64,000 nucleotides of DNA from Streptomyces sp. 6-11-2 (GTDB taxonomy: Bacteria; Actinomycetota; Actinomycetes; Streptomycetales; Streptomycetaceae), in assembly GCF_006540305.1 (NCBI RefSeq), contig NZ_BJOR01000001.1:4774001-4838000 (forward strand). The letters are read 5' to 3'. How positions within the stretch are numbered: the first letter of the stretch is position 1; each line of letters begins with the position of its first letter. Both the position numbers and the translations under genes were made by a program. This document shows positions 17,501 through 25,219 of the stretch, one piece after another. The notes beneath the pieces were generated by a model. That model did not search any database. It saw only the letters and a program-made list of their open reading frames with translations, and was not told the origin of the DNA.

Positions 17501-18956
17501 CCTCGGCCGCGACGAGCTGGCGGCCCTGCACGGCGGCGCGTACTCCCTCGCGGTCCGGCTGCACGGCCCCGGCGGCTTCGTCGACACCCCGGTGACCGCC
17601 CGCCCCGCGTTCCACCGCTTCAAGGGTGTGGACCGCATCGGCGCCTTCCGCTACGAGGTGTCGGCGGACACGGAGAACGTGGCCCACGTGCGAGTGGCCC
17701 GGCGGCGCTCGGCGGCGGGCGTCGCCGACCGGATGCGGCGCCTGGGCCGCGAGACGGGCCGGATCGTCACCCGGCAGCCGGGCTGGCTGCTGCGGCTGCT
17801 CTACTGGCTCACCCGCCCCGTGCTCGCCCGCCGCGACATCTGGATCGTCGGCGAGCGCCACGACACCGCGCAGGACAACGGCCACCACTTCTTCCGGTGG
17901 GTGCGTCAGAACCACCCCAGGCGCAACGTCTACTACGTCATCGACGCGAAGGCGGCCGATCGCGCGAAGGTCCAGGACTGCGGCAACATCCTCGCGCTCG
18001 GCTCGCTCAAGCACCGGCTCTACCTGCTCAACGCGACCCGGCTGATATCGCCGTACGACCTCGAGGCCTACCTCGCGCCGCCCAGCATGGGCAAGCTCAA
18101 CTACCTGCGCATCTTCGGCGACCTGCTGAAGTACCGCCGGGTCTTCCTTCAGCACGGCGTGACGTACAACGACGTCTCGCAGTCCGCGCACCGGCAGTCC
18201 ACGAGCGTCGACCTGTTCGTGGCCGTGTCCGAGGACGAGGCCGCCTACATCCGCGAGGAGATGGGCTACCGTCCCGACGAGGTCCAGGCCCTGGGCTTCC
18301 CCCGGTTCGACAAGCTGCAGCCCGTCGAGGGCCGGCCCACCGTGCTGCTCATGCCGACGTGGCGGCGCGACATCGTGGTCCCGTCGTACAACCGCAGGCG
18401 CCGGCCGCGCGTCCAGTTCCCGGCCTCGGAGTACTTCCGGTTCTTCTCCCGGCTGCTGGAGGACGAGCGGCTGCGGGCCGGGCTGGAACGCTCCGGCGTC
18501 CGGCTGGAGTTCTACCCGCACTACGAGATCCGCCCGTACCTGCGCCACTTCAAGGTCGACCACCCCAACATCACCGTCGCCGACCAGACCAAGCGGGGTG
18601 TGCAGGAGGCGATGAAGGAGTGCTCGCTCCTCGTCACCGACTACTCGTCCGTCTTCTTCGACGTGGCCTACATGGGCAAGCCCCTCGTCTACGTGCCCTT
18701 CGACGAGGACGACTTCTACGGCCAGCACTACCGCCGCGGCTACTTCGACCTGACCCGCGACGGGTTCGGGCCGGTGTCCCGGACGGTGGAGGACGCCGTC
18801 GACGAGATCGTCGCGGCCATCGACCGCGGCTTCTCGGTCAGTGACCCGTACGCTCAGCGCGTCGACGACTTCTTCGGTCAGCGCGACACGGAGAACTGCG
18901 CACGTGTCTTCCGGGCCATCGACGGCCTGGACGGGCGGCGCGACGGAAAGGGATGA
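14544..18956 (+). CDS. Multidomain GT2 glycosyltransferase / TagF-type polyol phosphate transferase
   Basis: This very large protein (1470 residues) appears to build a teichoic-acid-like wall polymer at the membrane face. An N-terminal GT2 domain covers about residues 8-230 (VVPAYNAAATLGRALDSL, VVVDDASQDGS, MFLDSDDELP). A second, degenerate GT-A-like unit lies near 555-730. The last ~375 residues are a CDP-glycerol/ribitol glycerophosphotransferase (TagF) domain with RVFLQHGVTYND, LMPTWRRD, EFYPHYEIRPYL and LVTDYSSVFFDVAY followed by the D..Y tail. The ATG at 14544 follows GGAGG (14535-14539); longer frames to 14373 have no homology. The GalE-like gene begins 7 bases after its stop, so they share an operon. 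Polydiglycosylphosphate-type wall polymer synthesis is plausible by genomic context but unproven. Confidence 0.88.
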   Translation: MFPRVDAAPGITVVVPAYNAAATLGRALDSLVVQTCQDFEAVVVDDASQDGSRAVAESYADRIPQLRVISRQTNSGGVGAPRNDGIRAARGEYVMFLDSDDELPVKACELLLESARNTGADITAGRAHRINLQRDTTQVWQPMLYGVDRTVDGIRNWPELINDPIAAAKLYRRDFLLENEIFFPEGVFYEDTFFSAKSYTLASGISVLAEPVYRWVWEDPQDGSASITNRRGEIRSISDRVAVHRLADGFLRDAGAEDIKVYKDARFISHDVRLYAKELRAGDERFRTAFLDIVSEYLTEIDERAYPLCGPLDRVRAFYFRNRLADEALTVADFEQRRGVVSTDLVRRGDRVYWSARHAGLPGADEFLDVTELGLQDESFENCKLFNRVTSLAVDGTTVTLEGEILNQFQRIGTGDEVRLALHVRAKDTGERTVVEVPGVRVDESRISYQVLFDLGSAAAVLSSRSLVNLNMQVLWKGRKHTTALCVRGSDLAPLGRVLEPSGLWPDITGSGNLVWRPAEPADARGATRKAPDAGYWQWWQGRELPANAAEPAEPAATVVVFCAGYGDDALRAALNSLACQEEFGRTRVLLVTAGTGTDAPAAVEFADRHGNASLVRTPDGRDARASRQAVLDRLAGPYAAFMDGSGVLAEGALAGLLAAAAAADDVDVVVGDTWQASEALREADVFLRECFEAGDRTVDGLAGAPDLLFAASPGGKLFRCDLLRECGFHVGDGWDIEHITPVATALLRARRIRVTAALVYGVTDDARSGLPARDRRETARSLLALHQSLLDAHAAAGPERRAALQRFVAGSFHPYLVGLPKMMVGEELEALYPKLRTLYRDIPDDVVLDCAGPNASLLTHHAVRAGNAALFTRPFEEPRFLPELSVAGPVLFRRAEGDVDDSTLLRVMSRSAQAESVRPVDGALRVEGFLTLGDVDISEDFGNRLELVFSAPGGREHTVPARQVYRRDRWHVRKQRDLHSGWRADLGRDELAALHGGAYSLAVRLHGPGGFVDTPVTARPAFHRFKGVDRIGAFRYEVSADTENVAHVRVARRRSAAGVADRMRRLGRETGRIVTRQPGWLLRLLYWLTRPVLARRDIWIVGERHDTAQDNGHHFFRWVRQNHPRRNVYYVIDAKAADRAKVQDCGNILALGSLKHRLYLLNATRLISPYDLEAYLAPPSMGKLNYLRIFGDLLKYRRVFLQHGVTYNDVSQSAHRQSTSVDLFVAVSEDEAAYIREEMGYRPDEVQALGFPRFDKLQPVEGRPTVLLMPTWRRDIVVPSYNRRRRPRVQFPASEYFRFFSRLLEDERLRAGLERSGVRLEFYPHYEIRPYLRHFKVDHPNITVADQTKRGVQEAMKECSLLVTDYSSVFFDVAYMGKPLVYVPFDEDDFYGQHYRRGYFDLTRDGFGPVSRTVEDAVDEIVAAIDRGFSVSDPYAQRVDDFFGQRDTENCARVFRAIDGLDGRRDGKG

Positions 18957-18963
18957 CCCAAGC

Positions 18964-19932
18964 ATGTGGATGATCACGGGCGGTGCCGGTTTCATCGGAG
19001 CGCACGTCGTGCGCGCGATGACCGAGGGCGACCGGAAGGCCATGGTCTACGACGATCTGTCGACCGGCAGCCGGGACCGGGTGCCCGCCGGGGTACCCCT
19101 GGTGGTCGGCAGCGTTCTCGACCGGCCCCGGCTGGAGGCCGCGATCCGCGAGCACGGCGTGACCGGCGTCGTGCACATCGCCGGCAAGAAGCAGGTCGGC
19201 GAGTCCGTGGAACGCCCCCTGTACTACTACCGGGAGAACGTCACCGGCCTGCAGACCCTGCTGGAGGCGATGACCGGAACCGGCGTCGAGCGGCTGGTTT
19301 TTTCCTCCTCCGCGGCCGTGTACGGCATGCCGGACGTCGACCTGGTCACCGAGGAGACCGAGTGCGTCCCGATGAGCCCGTACGGCGAGAGCAAGCTCAT
19401 CGGCGAGTGGCTGATCAACGCCGCCGCCCGGGCCCACGGCATCCGCAGCGCGTCCCTGCGGTACTTCAACGTCGCCGGTGCCGCGTCCCCGGAACTGTCC
19501 GACTCCGGCGTGTTCAACCTGATCCCGATGGTCTTCGAACGCCTTGAGGCCGGCGAGGCCCCGCGGATCTTCGGCGACGACTACGCCACGCCCGACGGGA
19601 CCTGCGTCCGCGACTACATCCACGTCCAGGACATCGCCTCCGCCCACCTGGCCGCCGCCACACGTCTGGAGACGGCGCCGGCGGGCACCGCTCTGACGCT
19701 CAACATCGGGCGTGGCGAGGGAAGTTCGGTCCAGGAGATGGTCGACCGCATCCTGAAGGTCACCGGCCGGGAGGGCACGGTCCCGGAGGTCACCGAACGC
19801 CGTCCCGGGGACCCGGCCCGCGTCGTCGCCTCCGCCGACCGCGTCCGCGAGGAACTCGGCTGGTCCGCCCGCCACGGCCTGGACGACATGATCGAGTCCG
19901 CCTGGCAGGGCTGGCGCCACCGCCACGCCTGA
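18964..19932 (+). CDS. NAD-dependent UDP-sugar 4-epimerase (GalE-like)
   Basis: This extended short-chain dehydrogenase/reductase (322 residues) has the NAD-binding GGAGFIGAHV at residues 6-15, the catalytic SSSAAVYG region near 117 and the YGESK active-site motif near 140. The NVAGA and RDYIHVQDIASAHL stretches are typical of UDP-glucose 4-epimerases. It should convert UDP-glucose/UDP-galactose or the N-acetyl forms. The 7-base gap behind the TagF-type gene indicates co-transcription and suggests it supplies the nucleotide sugar for that polymer. GalE itself is possible, but context favours an envelope-dedicated paralogue, so no symbol is given. Confidence 0.9.
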   Translation: MWMITGGAGFIGAHVVRAMTEGDRKAMVYDDLSTGSRDRVPAGVPLVVGSVLDRPRLEAAIREHGVTGVVHIAGKKQVGESVERPLYYYRENVTGLQTLLEAMTGTGVERLVFSSSAAVYGMPDVDLVTEETECVPMSPYGESKLIGEWLINAAARAHGIRSASLRYFNVAGAASPELSDSGVFNLIPMVFERLEAGEAPRIFGDDYATPDGTCVRDYIHVQDIASAHLAAATRLETAPAGTALTLNIGRGEGSSVQEMVDRILKVTGREGTVPEVTERRPGDPARVVASADRVREELGWSARHGLDDMIESAWQGWRHRHA

Positions 19933-19943
19933 GGACCGGACCC

Positions 19944-19973
19944 GGGGGAGGCCCGCATCCGGCGGCCTCCTCC
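19944..19973 (+). terminator. Putative terminator after GalE-like gene
   Basis: A 10-bp stem with one G-U pair (19944-19953 with 19964-19973) and a 10-base loop lies 12 bases after the stop. There is no T-run. Confidence 0.5.
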
Positions 19974-20239
19974 GGCAGACGTGCCGTCGGGCCCGCAGAC
20001 CGCCCTTGTCTCCGACCGACCGCCCTGCGCGGCCGCCCGGGGCGCACCCGCCCGGGCCGGGCCGTCGGACCGCACCACGCCGCACCCGGCGCACCCGGCC
20101 GTACCCGCCGGAACACACGGCGTGCCCGGCGTGCCCCGGGCGGCGGTCCGCAGGCTGGACCGACGCACGCCGCCCGGTGCCCTTCGCGTAGATTGCCGTG
20201 CGAGGCGTCCGGACGCGGACGAGGTGAGGAGTGGGCACG
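19974..20239 (+). promoter_or_regulatory. proB upstream region
   Basis: This GC-rich gap contains no supported gene. TAGATT at 20189-20194 is a reasonable -10 box, about 45 bases before the proB start, without a clear -35. The run GAGGTGAGGAG at 20221-20231 supplies the proB ribosome site. Confidence 0.4.
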
Positions 20240-21403
20240 GTGGCAAGGGCAAGGCAAGCCGTGTGCGAGGCCCGCAGGATCGTCGTCAAGGTGGGTTCCT
20301 CGTCGCTGACCACCGCGTCGGGCGGCCTGGACGCCGACCGGGTGGACGCGCTGGTGGACGTCCTCGGCAAGAGCCTCAAGGAGGGCGGCCCCGGAAGGGG
20401 CTCCGCCGAAGGGGGCGGCGGACGGAAGGAGATCGTCCTCGTCTCCTCCGGTGCCATCGCCGCCGGCCTCGCCCCGCTGGGCCTGCGCCGCCGGCCCCGC
20501 GACCTCGCCCGCCAGCAGGCCGCGGCCAGCGTCGGCCAGGGCCTGCTCGTGGCCCGCTACACCGCCTCCTTCGCCCGCTACGGCATCCGCGTCGGCCAGG
20601 TCCTGCTGACCGGCGACGACACCAGCCGCCGCGCCCACCACCGCAACGCCTCCCGCACCCTCGACAAGCTGCTCGCGATGGGCGCCCTGCCGGTGGTCAA
20701 CGAGAACGACACCGTCGCCACCGACGAGATCCGCTTCGGCGACAACGACCGGCTCGCCGCGCTCGTCGCCCACCTGGTCCGCGCCGACCTGCTGGTGCTG
20801 CTGTCCGACGTGGACGGGCTCTACGACGGCGACCCGAGCAGGCCGGGCACGTCCCGGCTGGCGGAGGTCCGGGGCCCCGGCGACCTGGAGGGCATCGAGA
20901 TCGGCAGCGCCGGCAAGGCCGGCGTCGGCACCGGTGGCATGGTCACCAAGGTGGAGGCGGCCCGGATCGCGGCCGCCGCCGGCATTCCCGTGGTGCTCAC
21001 CAGCGCCGTCCACGCCGCCGACGCCCTGTCCGGCGGCGACACCGGCACCTACTTCCACCCCACCGGCAAGCGCTCCGCGGACCGGCTGCTGTGGTTGCAG
21101 CACGCCTCCACCCCGCAGGGCTCGCTCACCCTCGACGACGGTGCGGTCCGCGCGGTCGTCGAGGGCCGCAAGTCGCTGCTGCCGGCCGGGATCGCCGCCG
21201 TGGAGGGCGAGTTCACCGCCGGTGACCCGGTCGAGCTGCGCGACGGCGCGGGGCGCGCGGTGGCCCGCGGCCTCGTCAACTTCGACGCGAAGGAGATCCC
21301 CCGGCTGATCGGCCACTCCACCCGCGAACTCGCCCGCGAGCTGGGACCGGCGTACGAACGCGAGGTCGTACACAGGGACGATCTGGTGCTTCTGGAGCCG
21401 TAA
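20240..21403 (+). CDS. proB: Glutamate 5-kinase
   Basis: ProB phosphorylates glutamate to gamma-glutamyl phosphate, the first step of proline synthesis. The protein (387 residues from GTG 20240) has an amino-acid kinase domain starting RIVVKVGSSSLTT, with LVSSGAIAAGLAPLGL, NENDTVATDEIRFGDND and the GTGGMVTKVEAA signature. A C-terminal PUA domain covers about 300-385. AGGAG lies 8 bases before 20240; a GTG at 20231 with GAGG is an alternative. A glycine-rich insert (EGGPGRGSAEGGGGRKE, near residue 50) lengthens the loop before the SSGA motif. proA follows after one small gene, so the pathway genes are near neighbours. Confidence 0.95.
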   Translation: MARARQAVCEARRIVVKVGSSSLTTASGGLDADRVDALVDVLGKSLKEGGPGRGSAEGGGGRKEIVLVSSGAIAAGLAPLGLRRRPRDLARQQAAASVGQGLLVARYTASFARYGIRVGQVLLTGDDTSRRAHHRNASRTLDKLLAMGALPVVNENDTVATDEIRFGDNDRLAALVAHLVRADLLVLLSDVDGLYDGDPSRPGTSRLAEVRGPGDLEGIEIGSAGKAGVGTGGMVTKVEAARIAAAAGIPVVLTSAVHAADALSGGDTGTYFHPTGKRSADRLLWLQHASTPQGSLTLDDGAVRAVVEGRKSLLPAGIAAVEGEFTAGDPVELRDGAGRAVARGLVNFDAKEIPRLIGHSTRELARELGPAYEREVVHRDDLVLLEP

Positions 21404-21411
21404 TGCGCCGA

Positions 21412-21449
21412 AACGTCCGACCACCCGGGTGCCGAAGGTGGGGGACGTT
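21412..21449 (+). terminator. Terminator after proB
   Basis: Outer stem 21412-21418 with 21443-21449 (7 bp) and inner stem CCACC/GGTGG (21421-21425 with 21437-21441) form a hairpin 8 bases after the proB stop. Confidence 0.6.
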
Positions 21450-21523
21450 CCGTAAAACCGCCCCATGGAGCCGTGCGGCCTGTTCCACTTTGAGGCAGTG
21501 ACGCATTCCGCATGAGCGGGACC

Positions 21524-21558
21524 AGCGAGACGAGCGAGACGAGCGAGACGAGCGAGCG
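21524..21558 (+). repeat. 9-bp tandem repeat upstream of a hypothetical gene
   Basis: Three perfect copies of AGCGAGACG plus a partial fourth run from 21524 to 21558, just before the ribosome site of the next gene. If translated from an upstream ATG at 21512 they would encode repeated Thr-Ser-Glu units. Confidence 0.85.
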
Positions 21559-21577
21559 CTGCGTGAAGGAGGACGTC

Positions 21578-22006
21578 GTGAGACGAGTGCGCCCTGGGGC
21601 GGCGGCGTCCCGCGGTGGCCTGACGAGCGTGGCGGCCGGAGCCGGCTACGAGGAGCCGCGGGATCTGCCCCGGCTGTGGCACGTCACGCTCAGTGTCTCC
21701 GGCGCCCAGGCCCCGCTGAAGGAGGTGCGGCGCGGCCTCGAGCAGCTCGCTCACGACCACCCCTTCCTGCTGACCAGCCGGTACGCGGGCGACCACGCCG
21801 AGATCCGCTACTGGGAGGAGGCCCGCGACCTCCACGACGCGGCCGCCGTCGCCCTGCGCCTGTGGGGTGAGCACCGGCAGAGCGCCCGGCTGCCGCCCTG
21901 GGAGATCGTCGGCCTCGAGGTCATCGACCGCGAGACCTACCACCAGCGCCTCGCCGAGGGGTACGGAGCGCCGCCGGCGACACCGGTCGGAGTACACCCC
22001 TTTTGA
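21578..22006 (+). CDS. Conserved hypothetical actinobacterial protein
   Basis: The 142-residue protein starts at GTG 21578, chosen for the near-perfect AAGGAGG at 21566-21572. An in-frame ATG at 21512 would add a Thr-Ser-Glu repeat tail. It has no signal peptide or membrane helix. The core (LWHVTLSVSGAQAPLKEVRR, HPFLLTSRYAGDHAEIRYWE, PPWEIVGLEVIDRETYHQRL) looks like a small alpha/beta fold. I do not recognise a named family or function, although the gene resembles ones found between proB and proA in streptomycetes. The downstream proA gene appears to have its own promoter. Confidence 0.8.
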   Translation: MRRVRPGAAASRGGLTSVAAGAGYEEPRDLPRLWHVTLSVSGAQAPLKEVRRGLEQLAHDHPFLLTSRYAGDHAEIRYWEEARDLHDAAAVALRLWGEHRQSARLPPWEIVGLEVIDRETYHQRLAEGYGAPPATPVGVHPF

Positions 22007-22054
22007 CCCCGTCTCGCGGTGTGGGATGACCGGTGTCCGCCCCTCGGGGCGCAC

Positions 22055-22060
22055 TACCCT
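22055..22060 (+). promoter_or_regulatory. Leaderless -10 element of proA
   Basis: TACCCT lies 6 bases before the proA ATG and no ribosome site is present. This is the arrangement of leaderless actinobacterial promoters, so transcription probably starts at the ATG. Confidence 0.6.
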
Positions 22061-22066
22061 TCCTTC

Positions 22067-23353
22067 ATGACCACGCTCTCGCCGTACGACTCGATGTCCC
22101 CGGTCACCCAGGCCGCGTACCGCGCCAAGGCCGCCGCCGCCGACCTCGCGCCGCTGCCGCGGGTGGCGAAGGACGACGCCCTGCTGGCCGTCGCGGACGC
22201 CCTGGAGGTCCGTACCGGCGAGATCCTCGAGGCCAACGCCAAGGACGTGGCCAAGGCCCGCGAGGCCGGCACGAGCGACGCCATCGTCGACCGGCTGACG
22301 CTCACCCCCGAGCGGGTGCGCGCCATCGCCGCCGACGTGCGGGACGTGGCGGCGCTGCCCGACCCGGTCGGCGAGGTCGTCCGTGGCAACACGCTGCCGA
22401 ACGGGCTCGACCTGCGGCAGGTCCGCGTCCCGCTCGGCGTGGTCGGCATCATCTACGAGGCCCGCCCGAACGTCACCGTGGACGCCGCCGCCCTCTGCCT
22501 GAAGTCGGGCAACGCGGTGCTGCTGCGCGGCTCGGCCTCCGCCTACGAGTCGAACACCGCCCTGGTCCGGGTCATCCGCGACGCCGTGGGCGGGGCGGGC
22601 CTGCCCGCCGACGCCGTGCAGTTGGTGCCCGGCGAGAGCCGCGAGAGCGTGCGCGAGCTGATGCGCGCCCGCGGCCTGGTCGACGTGCTGATCCCGCGCG
22701 GCGGCGCCTCGCTGATCCGGACGGTGGTGAACGAGTCCACGGTCCCGGTGATCGAGACCGGCACCGGCAACTGCCACGTCTACGTCGACGCGCAGGCCGA
22801 CGTGGACACGGCCGTCGACATCCTGATCAACTCCAAGGCGCAGCGGCCCAGCGTCTGCAACGCCGCCGAGACGCTGCTGGTCCACCAGGACATCGCCGCC
22901 GAGTTCCTGCCGCGCGCCCTGGACGCGCTCGCCGAGGCCGGGGTCACCGTCCACGCCGACGAGCGGGTCATGGCCCACGCCAAGGACTCCCGGGCCACGG
23001 TCGTCGAGGCCACCCCGGAGGACTGGGAGACCGAGTACCTGTCGTACGACATCGCCGCAGCCGTGGTCGACTCCCTGGACCGGGCCGTCGCGCACATCCG
23101 GCTGTGGAGCTCCGGGCACACCGAGGCGATCGTCACCACCTCCCAGCAGGCCGCTCGCCGCTTCACCCAGCTGGTCGACTCCACGACCGTCGCCGTCAAC
23201 GCCTCCACCCGCTTCACCGACGGCGGCCAGTTCGGCTTCGGCGCCGAGATCGGCATCTCCACCCAGAAGCTGCACGCCCGCGGCCCGATGGGGCTGCCGG
23301 AGCTGACCAGCACGAAGTACATCCTCACGGGGGACGGGCACACCCGGCGCTGA
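22067..23353 (+). CDS. proA: Gamma-glutamyl phosphate reductase
   Basis: ProA reduces gamma-glutamyl phosphate to glutamate semialdehyde with NADPH, following ProB. The 428-residue aldehyde-dehydrogenase-fold protein includes [20 protein letters not shown] and GSASAYESN near residue 130-160, and the catalytic cysteine in [17 protein letters not shown] near 260. [20 protein letters not shown] near 380 is the family signature. The ATG at 22067 is chosen because upstream in-frame codons lack homology and a leaderless -10 sits at the right distance. A GC-rich hairpin overlaps the stop codon. Confidence 0.96.
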   Translation: MTTLSPYDSMSPVTQAAYRAKAAAADLAPLPRVAKDDALLAVADALEVRTGEILEANAKDVAKAREAGTSDAIVDRLTLTPERVRAIAADVRDVAALPDPVGEVVRGNTLPNGLDLRQVRVPLGVVGIIYEARPNVTVDAAALCLKSGNAVLLRGSASAYESNTALVRVIRDAVGGAGLPADAVQLVPGESRESVRELMRARGLVDVLIPRGGASLIRTVVNESTVPVIETGTGNCHVYVDAQADVDTAVDILINSKAQRPSVCNAAETLLVHQDIAAEFLPRALDALAEAGVTVHADERVMAHAKDSRATVVEATPEDWETEYLSYDIAAAVVDSLDRAVAHIRLWSSGHTEAIVTTSQQAARRFTQLVDSTTVAVNASTRFTDGGQFGFGAEIGISTQKLHARGPMGLPELTSTKYILTGDGHTRR

Positions 23354-23379
23354 CGCCGCCCGGCCCAGGCCGGGGCGTC
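23352..23379 (+). terminator. Terminator overlapping proA stop codon
   Basis: GACGCC-GC-CCGGCC pairs with GGCCGGGGCGTC across a short loop, with a 2-base bulge. The hairpin begins within the TGA. Confidence 0.6.
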
Positions 23380-23431
23380 TCAGCAGTCGGATGAATTTCC
23401 ATACCGTCTGCCCAAATTGACCCCTCAGGTC

Positions 23432-23437
23432 TACTCT
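23432..23437 (+). promoter_or_regulatory. Leaderless -10 element
   Basis: TACTCT stands 6 bases before the GTG at 23444 and no ribosome site fits that start. Confidence 0.5.
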
Positions 23438-23443
23438 GGATCC

Positions 23444-24007
23444 GTGCCGGAGGATGTGGGGGGCACGCCGTTCCCTGACGGCTGGGAGCCCGACGACGAC
23501 CACGACCACGGGGTGTCGGACGAAGAGTTCGCCTCCGTGGTCTTCGACGAGGCCTTCGTACGCTCGGCCGTGATCCACGAGCCGACCGCCGTCGAACGCC
23601 TCCTGGCCGCCGCGCAGGCCAGAGCCGAGGCCTCCGAGGCGGAGGCACGCCGCGCCCACGCCAGAGGCGAGCGCTACGAGGACGGGTACGGCCCCGGCCT
23701 CGGCCCCGAGCACCCCTACGGCGACCTGGACGACCCCGACGTCCTCGAAGGCCGCCACGGCGCCCCGGGGACCTTCGGCAAGCACGTCCGCTGGCACCGC
23801 CCCGTCGCCTGGGTGCTCGCCCTCGTCATGGGCATCGGCATGGTCGCCCTGGCCTTCGCGGCGGTCTACCGGGGCGGCTCCTCGGGCACCCGGGAGCAGG
23901 CCCCGCCGCCCGCCTCGACCGGCCTGGAGCAGGGCAGCGCCGCGGCGCCCTCCGCGTCCGCCGACTACTCCCAGCCGCCCGTCCCCGCGGTCCCGCGCAC
24001 GCCCTGA
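23444..24007 (+). CDS. Membrane protein with N-terminal SVVFDE motif
   Basis: The 187-residue protein has an acidic His/Asp-rich start (WEPDDDHDHGVSDEEF), then SVVFDEAFVRSAVIHEPTAVE and an Ala/Glu/Arg helix (AAAQARAEASEAEARRAHA) that may be coiled coil. One membrane helix follows near residues 119-143 (PVAWVLALVMGIGMVALAF), with a Pro/Ser-rich tail outside. The topology is N-in with a large cytoplasmic part. I know no function. Its neighbour at 24097 carries the same motif (YRSVVFDESFVRAA) before its own helix, so the two are partial paralogues and perhaps partners. Leaderless start is inferred. Confidence 0.85.
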   Translation: MPEDVGGTPFPDGWEPDDDHDHGVSDEEFASVVFDEAFVRSAVIHEPTAVERLLAAAQARAEASEAEARRAHARGERYEDGYGPGLGPEHPYGDLDDPDVLEGRHGAPGTFGKHVRWHRPVAWVLALVMGIGMVALAFAAVYRGGSSGTREQAPPPASTGLEQGSAAAPSASADYSQPPVPAVPRTP

Positions 24008-24061
24008 CGGCGGGGCGGCGGTTCTGGTGAGAACCTGTCAGAACTTGTCGCACATCAGGGC

Positions 24062-24090
24062 GTTTACCAGGGCTTCCGGAGACCTACCCT
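24062..24090 (+). promoter_or_regulatory. Leaderless promoter (GTTTAC-17-TACCCT)
   Basis: A -35-like GTTTAC (24062-24067), a 17-base spacer and TACCCT (24085-24090) end 6 bases before the ATG at 24097. No ribosome site is present. Confidence 0.6.
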
Positions 24091-24096
24091 GAAGAT

Positions 24097-25167
24097 ATGG
24101 GAGGGCCTGGAGAGCCACCTGAGGGGACACCCGAGGGCGTCCCGGGAGGTGCGGAGGACGAATACCGATCCGTCGTCTTCGACGAGTCGTTCGTCCGGGC
24201 TGCCCGCCTCCAGGAGTATTCCGCGCGCGAGCGGATGACCGACCACACCCCGGCCGTGCGCCGCCGCCCGCCACTGCGCCGAGGGCTGCCCCGGCAGGCG
24301 CTGCTGCTGGTCCTGCTGATCATCGTCGCCTTCGGCACCGCGATCTACATGGGCGTACGGCACCCCTACCAGAGCGCGCAGGCCCAGCGGCCCGTGGAGC
24401 CGCTGCGGATGACCGTCATCCCGCTCGCCCCGCAGGGCAAGGTGCCCGGCGCGGCCGACCCCGGGTACCTGTACGCGCACAGCCCGGCCGCCCAGTTCGC
24501 CGTCGGCGCGGAGGGCGTACCGCTGCCCGTCGTCCGGCGCACCGCGCACTTCACCGACAGCCAGGTCGTCGCCGCGCTGACCATCGCGAAGGAGTACATC
24601 GTCGCGTCCTCCCTCTACCCGGAGGTGCTCACCGGCGGCCAGACCCGCCCCGTACGGGCGCTGCTCGACCCCGGTCAGCTCGACCAGTTCGACCAGAGCT
24701 TCGACCGCCCCGCCGCCGACGGCCGGCACGCGCCCACCGGCTGGCTCGTCCGCTTCGACCCGGCCCGGGCCGAGCTGGCCGACCGCGAGATCCGGGTGCA
24801 GGGCAGCCTCCAGGCCGCCGAGACCGACTCCTTCACCCTGGAGGTCGGCGCGGACCACACCTTCGTCTACGCGCTGAAGCCGGCCGGCTCCACGGCGCAC
24901 GCGCCGGCCTCGCTGTTCACCGTCCGGCGTGAGCTGCAGTTCCGCTTCACCCAGGACGACCTGCGGCTGCACCAGGTCCAGATCGTCGTCTCCTATGCGC
25001 AGGCCGGTCCGCTCTCCTGTGCCGGGGACCTGGCGGGACGCTTCGAGCCGCTGCTGGCCGGCCAGACCGCCAAGGCGGGCAGCCCGCCCGGCACGGACCC
25101 GTACGCCACGGACACCGCGGCGGCCCTGTGCGGCTCCCTGGCGCACAGCGCAGAGCCGAAGGTGTGA
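24097..25167 (+). CDS. Single-pass membrane protein with SVVFDE motif and extracytoplasmic domain
   Basis: The 356-residue protein has an acidic/Gly-Pro N-terminus, EYRSVVFDESFVRAARLQE near residue 22, then a membrane helix near 70-86 (QALLLVLLIIVAFGTAIYMG). About 270 extracytoplasmic residues follow, with QVVAALTIAKEYIVASSLYPE near 153 and GADHTFVYAL near 255, closing in a region with two cysteines (SCAGD, ALCGS) that could form a disulfide. It is conserved in streptomycetes but I recognise no enzymatic motif. Its position beside the SVVFDE paralogue and close to an LCP glycopolymer transferase hints at envelope work; that is inference. Confidence 0.85.
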   Translation: MGGPGEPPEGTPEGVPGGAEDEYRSVVFDESFVRAARLQEYSARERMTDHTPAVRRRPPLRRGLPRQALLLVLLIIVAFGTAIYMGVRHPYQSAQAQRPVEPLRMTVIPLAPQGKVPGAADPGYLYAHSPAAQFAVGAEGVPLPVVRRTAHFTDSQVVAALTIAKEYIVASSLYPEVLTGGQTRPVRALLDPGQLDQFDQSFDRPAADGRHAPTGWLVRFDPARAELADREIRVQGSLQAAETDSFTLEVGADHTFVYALKPAGSTAHAPASLFTVRRELQFRFTQDDLRLHQVQIVVSYAQAGPLSCAGDLAGRFEPLLAGQTAKAGSPPGTDPYATDTAAALCGSLAHSAEPKV

Positions 25168-25219
25168 CGCCGCCGCGGGGCGGTGGCCGCGCGGGAGCGG
25201 CCCGCGCTCGCCCGGAAGG

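Noticed and set aside
14850..19043. A 1397-codon minus-strand frame opposite the GT2/TagF gene
   Set aside because: It has no recognisable domain and is opposite a gene with clear motifs in order.
19790..23797. A 1335-codon minus-strand frame opposite proB-proA
   Set aside because: It crosses several real genes and their intergenic gaps, and contains low-complexity translation only.
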